A stretch of 15,989 nucleotides of DNA from Acidobacteriota bacterium (lineage in GTDB: Bacteria > Acidobacteriota > UBA4820 > DSQY01). The position numbers were made by a program, and so were the translations under genes. Below, piece by piece: positions 7,457 to 14,981 of this stretch; the first letter of the stretch is position 1; each line of letters begins with the position of its first letter. The notes beneath the pieces were generated by a model, which was given only the letters and a program-made list of their open reading frames with translations, had not been told where the DNA came from and made no database searches. The stretch lies in contig JAKAJA010000009.1 in the NCBI GenBank assembly GCA_021814085.1, positions 1 through 15,989 on the forward strand, read 5' to 3'.

Positions 7457-10443
7457 CCAACAAGAAGAAGCTCATCGAAGTGGCGCTGCCGCTGGCGGCG
7501 ATCAACGTGGCGTCGGCGAGGGAGAAGAGCATCCGGCACGGCCACCCCTCGACCCTCCACCTGTGGTGGGCGCGGCGGCCGCTGGCGGCGGCGCGGGCGG
7601 TGATCTTTTCGCAGATGGTGGACGACCCGTCGGAGTATGCCCAGGAGCTGCTTGACAACGACGCGCACCTCAGAAGGCGGGCCGAGAAGGAGCTGAGGCA
7701 GCGGCTGGCGCAGTGGGAATCGAAGGCAGGCGATCGCAGCCGCGGCCCGAAGCCGGCCCTCGCGGAGGCGGCGGCGGACCTGGAGCGCGAACGGCTCTTC
7801 GGGATCATCGAGGAGCTGGTGAAGTGGGAGAACACCACAAACGAGGCCGTGCTCCAGAAGGCCCGCGACGAGATCTGGGCGAGCTGGCGGCGGGCCTGTG
7901 CCGAGAACGCGGACCATCCGCGGGCCAAGGAACTCTTCGATCGCCATAAGCTGCCCGCCTTCCACGACCCCTTCGCCGGCGGCGGGGCGCTGCCGCTGGA
8001 GGCGCAGCGTCTTGGGCTGGAGGCCTACGCCAGCGATCTCAACCCCGTGGCCGTCCTCATCAACAAGGCCATGATCGAGATTCCGCCCAAGTTCGCGGGC
8101 CGGCCCCCGGTCAATCCAGAGTCCCACCGCACGGCCGACATGCGAACGTGGAAGGGCGCCGAGGGCCTCGCCGAGGACGTGCGCTACTACGGCCGGTGGA
8201 TGCGCGGCGAGGCGGAGAAGCGCATCGGCCACCTCTACCCCAAGGTCGAGATCACGGCCGACATGGCCAAGACGCGGCCGGACCTCACACCGTACGTGGG
8301 CAAAAAGCTCACCGTGATCGCGTGGCTGTGGGCGCGCACGGTCAAGAGCTCGAACCCGGCGTTCGCCAACGTGGACGTGCCGCTCGCCTCGACCTTCATG
8401 CTCTCCACCAAGGCCGGCAAGGAGGCCTACGTCGAGCCGGTGATCGAGAACGGCGGTTACCGCTTCACGGTGAAGGTGGGCAAGCCGAAGGATGCGGAGG
8501 GAGCGAAGAACGGGACCAAGCTGTCGCGCGGGGCGAACTTCCAGTGCCTGATGTCGGGGACGCCGATCGCGGGCGACTACATCAAGGCTGAAGGCAAGGC
8601 CGGGCGAATGGATGCACGGCTGATGGCGATTGTGGCCGAGGGCGAGCGCGGGCGAGTGTACCTCGCGCCGACGCCGGAGCATGAGGCGGCGGCGCTCAAG
8701 GCGAAGCCGGAGTGGAGGCCAGAGGTCACGATCTCCGGCAGCACCCAGTATCTTGGCGTGAAGCCTTACGGCATGGATCGGTTCGACCAAATCTTCACCG
8801 ATCGCCAAATCGTGGCACTGACGACCTTCTCCGACCTGGTGCAGGAGACGCGCGAGCGGGTCAAGAGCGACGCGCTAGCGGCAGGCTTGTCTAACGATGG
8901 CAAGCCCCTGCGTGATGGCGGAAGCGCCGCCCTTGCCTACGCCCAGGCAGTTGCCATCTCCCTCGCATTCATCGTCGACAAGGCCGCGAACATGTGGTCG
9001 TCGCTTTGCTTCTGGATGAACGACCGCGGCGCGATGCGGGAGACCTACGCTCGACAAGTGATTCCGATGGTCTGGGACTTCGCCGAAGCGAACCCGTTCT
9101 CCGCATCGGGCGGGAACGTCAATCTGTTTCTCGACAAGATCGCCATGGCCATTGCCGCAACGCCTGCATCGTCGCCGGCGTTGGCGCAGGCGGCCGACGC
9201 AGCAGTTCAGACGATTAGTGCCGACAAGATGGTGTCAACCGACCCTCCTTACTACGACAATGTTCCGTACGCCGATATCTCAGATTTCTTCTACATCTGG
9301 CTCCGCCGCTCGCTGCAGTCGGTCTTTCCAGATCTGTTCGCGACCCTCGCGGTGCCCAAGAAGGAGGAGCTTGTCGCCTTCGCGTACCGTCACAGTGACA
9401 AGGATGCGGCGAAGGACTTCTTCCTCAGGGGAATGACCCGAGCAATGCACAGTTTGGCCGAACTTGCGCACCCAGCCTTTCCAGTAACGATCTACTATGC
9501 GTTCCGGCAGTCGGAGACGAACGACGACGAAGGAACGTCAAGCACTGGATGGGAGACCTTTCTCGATGCGGTGATCCGCGCCGGCTTTGCTCTTTCAGGC
9601 ACCTGGCCCATGCGGACCGAGCAAACTGCGGCGTTGAAGACAACTCGGAACGCACTCGCCTCCAGCATCGTCCTCGTCTGCCGGCCGTGCGCCGCCGACG
9701 CGCCTACCGCCACGCGCCGTGAGTTCCTCACGGCGCTCAAGGCCGAGTTGCCGCCGGCGCTGGCCCACCTCCAGCGCGGCAACATCGCGCCGGTGGACCT
9801 GGCGCAAGCGGCGATCGGGCCCGGCATGGCGGTCTACACGCGCTACGCCAAGGTGCTCGACGCCGAGGGCAAGGCACTGTCGGTGCGGGAGGCGCTCTCT
9901 CTGATCAACCAGACCCTCGACGAGGCGCTCGCCGAGCAGGAGGGCGACTTCGACGCCGACACCCGCTGGGCGCTCGCGTGGTTCGAACAGAGCGGGTTTG
10001 CCGAGGGCGAGTTCGGCGTCGCCGAAGTTCTTTCCAAGGCCAAGGCCACGAGCGTGGAGGGCCTCGTGGAAGCGGGCATCCTCCAATCGGGCCGCGGCAA
10101 GGTCCGGCTCCTGCGCCCCGGCGAACTGCCCGAGGACTGGGACCCGGCCACCGACCAACGCCTCACGACCTGGGAGATGGTCCACCACCTCGTCCGGGTT
10201 CTCGAAGCGGGCGGGGAAAGCGCCGCGGCGGAGCTTGTTGTGAGGCTTGGCTCGAAGGCCGAGACCGCTCGGGAACTCTGCTACCGCCTCTACACCCTGT
10301 GCGAGCGCAAGAAGCGCGCCCCGGAGGCGCTCTCGTACAACGCCCTCGTCCAGAGCTGGCCCGAAATCACCCGGCTGGCCCAGGAGGCCCCCAAGCCGGC
10401 GCCGAGGCCCGGCACGCTGGCCCACCTGGGAGAGGAGGAGTGA
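7453..10443 (+). CDS. DUF1156 adenine-specific DNA methyltransferase
   Basis: This 996-residue protein is a predicted SAM-dependent N6-adenine DNA methyltransferase of the COG1743/DUF1156 group, which includes PglXI of type 3 BREX. The N-terminal DUF1156 block is clear (EVALPLAAINVASAREKSIR, then LHLWWARRPLAAARAV). SAM motif I is DPFAGGG (172-178), followed by SDLNPVAV (194-201). The catalytic motif is DPPY (597-600), continuing YDNVPY. The roughly 400 residues between the two probably contain the target-recognition part, giving an alpha-class-like order (motif I, TRD, motif IV). A conserved C-terminal extension (about 750-996) may contact partners. The zinc-ribbon cysteines usual in this group are mostly gone: S299, F304 and S368 stand where Cys is expected, with only C365 left. 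GC falls from over 70% to about 50% between roughly 8880 and 9660. The start is the ATG overlapping the preceding stop. Expected role: protective methylation of host DNA. Confidence 0.93.
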   Translation: MTNKKKLIEVALPLAAINVASAREKSIRHGHPSTLHLWWARRPLAAARAVIFSQMVDDPSEYAQELLDNDAHLRRRAEKELRQRLAQWESKAGDRSRGPKPALAEAAADLERERLFGIIEELVKWENTTNEAVLQKARDEIWASWRRACAENADHPRAKELFDRHKLPAFHDPFAGGGALPLEAQRLGLEAYASDLNPVAVLINKAMIEIPPKFAGRPPVNPESHRTADMRTWKGAEGLAEDVRYYGRWMRGEAEKRIGHLYPKVEITADMAKTRPDLTPYVGKKLTVIAWLWARTVKSSNPAFANVDVPLASTFMLSTKAGKEAYVEPVIENGGYRFTVKVGKPKDAEGAKNGTKLSRGANFQCLMSGTPIAGDYIKAEGKAGRMDARLMAIVAEGERGRVYLAPTPEHEAAALKAKPEWRPEVTISGSTQYLGVKPYGMDRFDQIFTDRQIVALTTFSDLVQETRERVKSDALAAGLSNDGKPLRDGGSAALAYAQAVAISLAFIVDKAANMWSSLCFWMNDRGAMRETYARQVIPMVWDFAEANPFSASGGNVNLFLDKIAMAIAATPASSPALAQAADAAVQTISADKMVSTDPPYYDNVPYADISDFFYIWLRRSLQSVFPDLFATLAVPKKEELVAFAYRHSDKDAAKDFFLRGMTRAMHSLAELAHPAFPVTIYYAFRQSETNDDEGTSSTGWETFLDAVIRAGFALSGTWPMRTEQTAALKTTRNALASSIVLVCRPCAADAPTATRREFLTALKAELPPALAHLQRGNIAPVDLAQAAIGPGMAVYTRYAKVLDAEGKALSVREALSLINQTLDEALAEQEGDFDADTRWALAWFEQSGFAEGEFGVAEVLSKAKATSVEGLVEAGILQSGRGKVRLLRPGELPEDWDPATDQRLTTWEMVHHLVRVLEAGGESAAAELVVRLGSKAETARELCYRLYTLCERKKRAPEALSYNALVQSWPEITRLAQEAPKPAPRPGTLAHLGEEE

Positions 10444-10446
10444 CCC

Positions 10447-10491
10447 ATGGCCATGGCCAACCCCGCGGAACGGCCCGAGAGGCGACAATGA
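10447..10491 (+). CDS. 14-codon leader mini-ORF after the methyltransferase
   Basis: ATG 10447 is preceded by GGAGG (10434-10438) at 8 nt, the best ribosome site in this gap, and encodes MAMANPAERPERRQ before a TGA at 10489-10491. Its stop overlaps the ATG of a second mini-ORF. It may be a leader peptide or a remnant; being so short it could also be chance. Confidence 0.2.
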   Translation: MAMANPAERPERRQ

Positions 10492-10529
10492 CCCCCGCCC
10501 AGGTTGACAATGGGGCCCCAGGCGGTTAA
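10488..10529 (+). CDS. 13-codon leader mini-ORF before the wHTH-GHKL gene
   Basis: ATG 10488 overlaps the stop of the previous mini-ORF (ATGA) and encodes MTPAQVDNGAPGG, ending in TAA at 10527-10529, two bases before ATG 10532. The chained arrangement would allow ribosomes to re-initiate at the regulator gene. No independent evidence of translation. Confidence 0.15.
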   Translation: MTPAQVDNGAPGG

Positions 10530-10532
10530 CAA
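10504..10532 (+). promoter_or_regulatory. candidate internal promoter before the wHTH-GHKL gene
   Basis: A perfect -35 TTGACA (10504-10509) stands 17 bp before TAACAA (10527-10532, 4 of 6 matches to TATAAT). Transcription would start near 10539, inside the gene if ATG 10532 is used but just before the in-frame ATG at 10544. It overlaps the 22-bp repeats, so autoregulation is possible. The short distance to the coding sequence makes this uncertain. Confidence 0.3.
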
Positions 10533-11569
10533 TGATGGGCACCATGGGTGACACGGAGAGCATTCGCAAGCGGGCCCTTTCCCTCATCTCCGAAGACGGC
10601 CGAGGTGTCGCCATGAGGCTGGCCAAGGAGTTCGACCTTTCTCGCCAGGCCGTCCACAAGCACCTGAAGGAGCTGAGGAGCACGGGGCTGATCGAGGCCG
10701 AGGGCAGCACTCGAGCCCGCGTTTACCGCCTGGTCCCGCTCGCCTCGGCCCATCGCTCCTACCCCCGCGAGGGGCTCGCCGAGGACAGGGTTTGGCGGGA
10801 AATTGTTGCCCCCGTCGTGAGCGGCCTGCCGGAGAACGTGGTGGATATCTGGCGCTACGGCGTGACCGAGATGGTGAACAACGCCGTGGACCACTCGGGG
10901 TCCCCCACGGTCGAGGTTGGGGCTTGGCGCGACGCGGTCAAGACCTTCGGGATGATCCGCGACGCGGGGGAAGGCATCTTCCTCAAGATCCAGAGGGCCT
11001 TCGGCTTTTACGATCCGCGCGAATCGATCCTCGAACTCGCCAAGGGCAAGCTGACCACCGACCCCGTGAACCACACGGGAGAGGGAATCTTCTTCGCCTC
11101 GCGGGTCTTCGACTCGTTTCTCATCCGCTCGGGGAACCTCTCCTTCTTCCACGACAAATACCCGCTGGACCTCCTGGCGGACAGACCCGGTGAAGCGTTG
11201 GGAACCACGGTCAACATGTGGCTGAGCAACGGGAGTCTGCGCACCCTGAAGTCGGTCTTCGACGAGTTCGCCGTGCCGGAAGCCTACACCTTCGCCAAGA
11301 CCATCGTGCCCGTCCGCCTGGCGCAGTACGAGGGGGAGAAGCTGGTCTCTCGGTCCCAGGCCAAGCGCCTGTCCATGCGCTTCGAGCGCTTCCGCCACGT
11401 GATCTTGGACTTCGCCGAGGTGGTGGAGATCGGACAGGCCTTTGCCGACGAACTCTTCAGGGTCTTCGCACAGGCCCATCCGCAGGTGGAGCTGAGCGCC
11501 GAGAACATGACCCCCGAGGTGGAGCGGATGGTCCAAAGGGCCAGGGTCGGCCCGGGTGAAACCGCCTGA
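10532..11569 (+). CDS. winged-helix, GHKL ATPase and STAS-like DUF4325 protein
   Basis: This 345-residue protein has three parts. Residues about 5-70 form a winged helix-turn-helix (LAKEFDLSRQAVHKHLKELR, then a GLIEAEG wing). Residues about 85-230 form a histidine-kinase-like (GHKL) ATPase: N-box EMVNNAVDHS (113-122), G1 box RDAGEG (143-148) and G2 box HTGEGI (181-186). The C-terminus (about 265-340) matches the STAS-like DUF4325 domain. No phospho-acceptor histidine domain is present, so it is not an ordinary sensor kinase; it resembles anti-sigma-factor-type switches fused to a DNA-binding head. I infer an ATP-dependent regulator of the operon. ATG 10532 follows AGGCGG weakly; ATG 10544 is an in-frame alternative. 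It lies 88 bp after the methyltransferase gene and 50 bp before the DUF499 gene. Confidence 0.87.
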   Translation: MMGTMGDTESIRKRALSLISEDGRGVAMRLAKEFDLSRQAVHKHLKELRSTGLIEAEGSTRARVYRLVPLASAHRSYPREGLAEDRVWREIVAPVVSGLPENVVDIWRYGVTEMVNNAVDHSGSPTVEVGAWRDAVKTFGMIRDAGEGIFLKIQRAFGFYDPRESILELAKGKLTTDPVNHTGEGIFFASRVFDSFLIRSGNLSFFHDKYPLDLLADRPGEALGTTVNMWLSNGSLRTLKSVFDEFAVPEAYTFAKTIVPVRLAQYEGEKLVSRSQAKRLSMRFERFRHVILDFAEVVEIGQAFADELFRVFAQAHPQVELSAENMTPEVERMVQRARVGPGETA

Positions 11570-11619
11570 TCCAGGGGATTCGGGGATGGGGAAGAGAACG
11601 CTAGAGTGAGGAGCAAACC

Positions 11620-14600
11620 ATGGCCATCACGAACTACGACCGGGTCGGCAAGGCATTGGATCTGCTCAAGTCCGGCTTAGCGCCCTTCGTGGAGCGCGAG
11701 CTGAAGGCCCAGCATGCCCAGCGGTGGCTGGAGTTCGCCCGCGAAGCGGTGGGACCGACGCAGGAGAAGCTCTTCAGCGGCACCGAGGAGCCGCCGTGGG
11801 ATGCCGCCTCCCTCCTGGCCGTTCTTTGGAACCAGTGGAACACGGTCTTCAAGAAGACCCTCGGACAGGCCGAACGGACCCTGGTCAGCGAACTGCGGGA
11901 TGTGCGCAACCGCTGGGCCCACCAGAGCACCTTCTCGTCCGACGACGCTTACCGCGCCCTCGACTCGGCCAGCCGCCTGCTCGCGGCCGTCTCGGCGTCC
12001 CAGGCGGAAGAGGTGGAGAAGCTCAAGATGGAGCTCCTGCGCCTGCGCTTCGACGAGCAGGTGCGCAGCGAGAAGCGCAAAAGCGCAGGTACGGCCATCG
12101 AGAGCCAGGCGGCGGGGAGCCTCAAGCCCTGGCGGGAGATCGTCACTCCCCACCCGGACGTGGCCTCCGGGCGCTACCAGCAAGCCGAGTTCGCCGCGGA
12201 CCTCTGGCAGGTGCACCTGGGCGAGGGATCCGACGAGTACCGGGACCCGGTGGAGTTCTTCCGCAGGACCTACCTCACGGAGAGCCTGAAGCGCCTTCTG
12301 GCCGGAGCCATCCTACGGCTGGGGGGCAAGGGCGGCGATCCCGTTGTCCAACTCCAAACCAATTTCGGCGGCGGTAAGACCCACTCCATGCTGGCCCTCT
12401 ACCACCTTTTCTCCGGCGTCTCCCCCACGGAGCTGGCCGGGGTGGATGTCATCCTCCGCGAGGCCGGGACCCAGAAGCTGCCCACCGCCAAACGAGTCGT
12501 GCTCGTGGGCAACAAGATCTCTCCCGGCAATCCCGTCACGAAACCCGACGGCTGCGTCATCCGCACCCTGTGGGGCGAGCTCGCCTGGCAACTCGGGGGG
12601 AAGAAGGCCTTCAAGCGCATCCAGGCCGACGATGAGAAGGCCACCAGCCCGGGCGACGCGCTGCGTGAGATCTTCAAGGAGTATGGGCCTTGCCTGATAC
12701 TCATCGACGAGTGGGTGGCTTACGCCCGCCAACTCCACGACCAGGGTGATCTGCCCGCCGGTGGATTTGAGACGCAGTTCTCTTTCGCCCAGGTTCTCAC
12801 CGAATCGGCCAAGCTCGCCAAGAACTGCCTGCTCGTCATCAGCCTGCCCGCCTCGGACACCACCGGCTCGCCGCACACCCAGGCGGACGATTCGGAGGTG
12901 GGGGGCCAGCGTGGGAGGGAGGCCCTGGAGCGCTTGCGCAACGTGGTCGGGCGGCTGGAATCCTCATGGCGCCCTGCCAGCGCGGAGGAGGGGTTCGAGA
13001 TCGTAAGGAGGCGGCTGTTCGAGCCCCTGGCGGGGCCCGACCGGTTCAAGGACCGGGACGTGGTGGCCCAGGGCTTTGGAGACTTTTACCGGAGCCAGCA
13101 CCAGGAGTTCCCGCCGGAGTGCCGGACGGCCGACTACGAGAAGCGGATCAAGGCGGCCTACCCCATCCACCCCGAGATCTTCGACCGGCTCTACAACGAC
13201 TGGTCAACGCTCGCGAAGTTCCAGCGCACCCGCGGCGTGTTGCGCCTCATGGCCGCCGTCATCCACAGCCTCTGGGAAAAGGGGGACCGGAACCCTCTCA
13301 TCCTGCCGGCGAACATCCCCATCGATGATCCCCGAGTGCAGTTCGAGCTGACTCGGTACCTCTCGGACAACTGGGTGCCGGTCATCGAGAAGGATGTGGA
13401 CGGCCCCGAGTCGCTACCCCTGCGGCTGGACGGGGAGATCCCCAACCTCGGCAAGCACGCCGCCTGCCGGCGCGTGGCCAGGACCATCTACTTGGGATCA
13501 GCCCCTACGGCCGATGCGGCACATCACGGTTTGGAGGACAGGCAGGTGAAGCTGGGCTGCGTGATGCCCGGTGAATCACCAGCGGTCTTCGGGGATGCCC
13601 TGCGCCGGTTGGCCGGGACAGCCACCTTCCTCTACCAGGACGGAGCACGCTACTGGTACTCCACCCAGCCCACCGTGACCAAGGTCGCGGAGGACCGAGC
13701 CGAACAACTCAAGCGTGACCCCGACAAAGTAGCCATGGAGGTGGAGAAGCGCATCAAAAGAGACATGGAAACCAAGGGAGACTTCGCCAGAGTCCACCCG
13801 ACGCCCCATGCAAACCAGGACGTGCCGGATGCCTTCGAGGCGGGGCTGGTGGTGCTCGGCCTCGCGCACCCCTACAGCAAGGAACCCTCGAGCCCGGCCG
13901 AGACGGAAGCGAAGGCTATTCTGGCTCTCAGGGGGAGCGTCCCACGCACTTATCAGAACGCGCTGGTCTTTTTGGCCGCCGACAAGACGCGCTTGCAGGA
14001 TTTGGATGAGGCTGTGCGCGCCTTCCTGGCGTGGGAGTCCATCCTCGCTGAAAAGGAACAGCTCAATCTTACCCCGCATCAGGTCAGACAGGCCGAGACC
14101 CGCCGGTCCGCAGCGGACGGGACGGTGAAGGCCCGACTGCCTGAGACATACCAGTGGCTCCTGGTGCCCACCCAGCAGACACCACAGTCGGCCGTGGATT
14201 GGCAAGCGATACGGCTCACGGGGCAGGACGCATTGGCCGTGCGGGCCGGCAAAAAGCTGCGCAATGAGGAGCTGATTTTCACGGCGTTGGCGGGGACACG
14301 ACTGCGGATGGATCTGGACCGGATTCCGTTGTGGCGCGGAGACAACGTGCCCCTGCGGCAGCTCGCCGAGGACTTCGGACGGTACATCTATCTGCCCAGG
14401 CTCGTGACGCCGTCGGTCCTGCTGGCCTCCGTCCGAGACGGGGTGGCGATTCTGACCTGGGAGCACGACACTTTCGCCTTCGCCGACAGCTACGACGAGG
14501 CGGCGGGGCGCTTCAGGGGGCTGCGGGCGGCCCAGCACCTGCCCGGGAGCGGCGATGACCTGCACGGCCTACTCGTCAAACCCGAGGTCGCGCGCAGACA

Positions 14601-14961
14601 GATGGATTTGGATGCCACGACGTCAGAGAAACCAGAACCGGCGAAGGAAAAAGGGGATGGCGCCGACCAAGGATCAGCAGGAACCATCGGCCCTAGTCCC
14701 GCACCTCAGCCGTCGCAGCCCACTCCGCCAAAACGCTTCTTTGGTTCCGTCAGGCTAAGCCCGGTCCGACTGGGAAGGGAAGCCGCCCAAATCGCCGACG
14801 AGGTGGTCGCCCATCTGCAGGCCCAGAGTGGCGCCGAGGTCACCGTCACCCTGGAGATTCACGCGAACATTCCGGAGGGCGCTGGCGAGGGCCTAGTGCG
14901 CACCGTCACGGAGAACGCGCGAACGCTGAAGTTCGACAATATGGGGTTCGAAGAGGAGTGA
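11620..14961 (+). CDS. DUF499 ATPase with N-terminal Swt1-type HEPN domain
   Basis: This 1113-residue protein starts with a Swt1-like HEPN domain (about 1-130), with the RNase-type motif R96-N-R-W-A-H101 (Rx4H). The DUF499 P-loop ATPase follows: Walker A FGGGKTH (249-255), Walker B LILIDEW (359-365) with D363/E364, and a likely sensor strand in LLVISLPASD. A long helical middle region is followed by a Pro/Ser/Thr-rich linker (about 1000-1043) and a compact C-terminal domain (RFFGSVRLSPVRLG to the end) typical of DUF499. Large DUF499 ATPases accompany DUF1156 methyltransferases and SNF2 helicases in defence loci and may act as the DNA-sensing or loading motor. The HEPN domain could be an RNase or only a structural/toxin-derived module. 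ATG 11620 follows GAGGAG (11608-11613) at 6 nt. Its stop lies 20 bp before the likely start of the last gene. Confidence 0.92.
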   Translation: MAITNYDRVGKALDLLKSGLAPFVERELKAQHAQRWLEFAREAVGPTQEKLFSGTEEPPWDAASLLAVLWNQWNTVFKKTLGQAERTLVSELRDVRNRWAHQSTFSSDDAYRALDSASRLLAAVSASQAEEVEKLKMELLRLRFDEQVRSEKRKSAGTAIESQAAGSLKPWREIVTPHPDVASGRYQQAEFAADLWQVHLGEGSDEYRDPVEFFRRTYLTESLKRLLAGAILRLGGKGGDPVVQLQTNFGGGKTHSMLALYHLFSGVSPTELAGVDVILREAGTQKLPTAKRVVLVGNKISPGNPVTKPDGCVIRTLWGELAWQLGGKKAFKRIQADDEKATSPGDALREIFKEYGPCLILIDEWVAYARQLHDQGDLPAGGFETQFSFAQVLTESAKLAKNCLLVISLPASDTTGSPHTQADDSEVGGQRGREALERLRNVVGRLESSWRPASAEEGFEIVRRRLFEPLAGPDRFKDRDVVAQGFGDFYRSQHQEFPPECRTADYEKRIKAAYPIHPEIFDRLYNDWSTLAKFQRTRGVLRLMAAVIHSLWEKGDRNPLILPANIPIDDPRVQFELTRYLSDNWVPVIEKDVDGPESLPLRLDGEIPNLGKHAACRRVARTIYLGSAPTADAAHHGLEDRQVKLGCVMPGESPAVFGDALRRLAGTATFLYQDGARYWYSTQPTVTKVAEDRAEQLKRDPDKVAMEVEKRIKRDMETKGDFARVHPTPHANQDVPDAFEAGLVVLGLAHPYSKEPSSPAETEAKAILALRGSVPRTYQNALVFLAADKTRLQDLDEAVRAFLAWESILAEKEQLNLTPHQVRQAETRRSAADGTVKARLPETYQWLLVPTQQTPQSAVDWQAIRLTGQDALAVRAGKKLRNEELIFTALAGTRLRMDLDRIPLWRGDNVPLRQLAEDFGRYIYLPRLVTPSVLLASVRDGVAILTWEHDTFAFADSYDEAAGRFRGLRAAQHLPGSGDDLHGLLVKPEVARRQMDLDATTSEKPEPAKEKGDGADQGSAGTIGPSPAPQPSQPTPPKRFFGSVRLSPVRLGREAAQIADEVVAHLQAQSGAEVTVTLEIHANIPEGAGEGLVRTVTENARTLKFDNMGFEEE

Positions 14962-14969
14962 GCTCAATT

Positions 14970-14978
14970 GGGGAGGGG
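14970..14978 (+). promoter_or_regulatory. ribosome binding site that favours GTG 14982
   Basis: GGGGAGGGG, containing GGAGG at 14972-14976, stands 5 nt before GTG 14982. The upstream in-frame GTG at 14958, which overlaps the DUF499 stop, has its purine tract directly abutting and so is badly spaced. Confidence 0.5.
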
Positions 14979-14981
14979 AAC

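Larger units (their letters stand above)
10485..10534 (+). repeat. three ACAATG copies at exact 22-bp spacing
   Basis: ACAATG occurs at 10485-10490, 10507-10512 and 10529-10534, each start 22 bp from the last. The second and third copies share a longer core, GGTT(G/A)ACAATG. A 22-bp step is about two helical turns, so all three copies face the same side of the DNA, as for repeated regulator half-sites. Each copy also carries an ATG, and because 22 is not a multiple of three the ATGs fall in three different frames; the last is the start of the wHTH-GHKL gene. Confidence 0.5.

Noticed and set aside
7417..8808. 463-codon open frame on the minus strand
   Set aside because: It is antisense to the DUF1156 methyltransferase, is rich in Arg/Leu/His as such shadows are, and has no recognisable motif. 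The minus-strand frames at 9595-10710 and 13576-14565 are rejected for the same reason.
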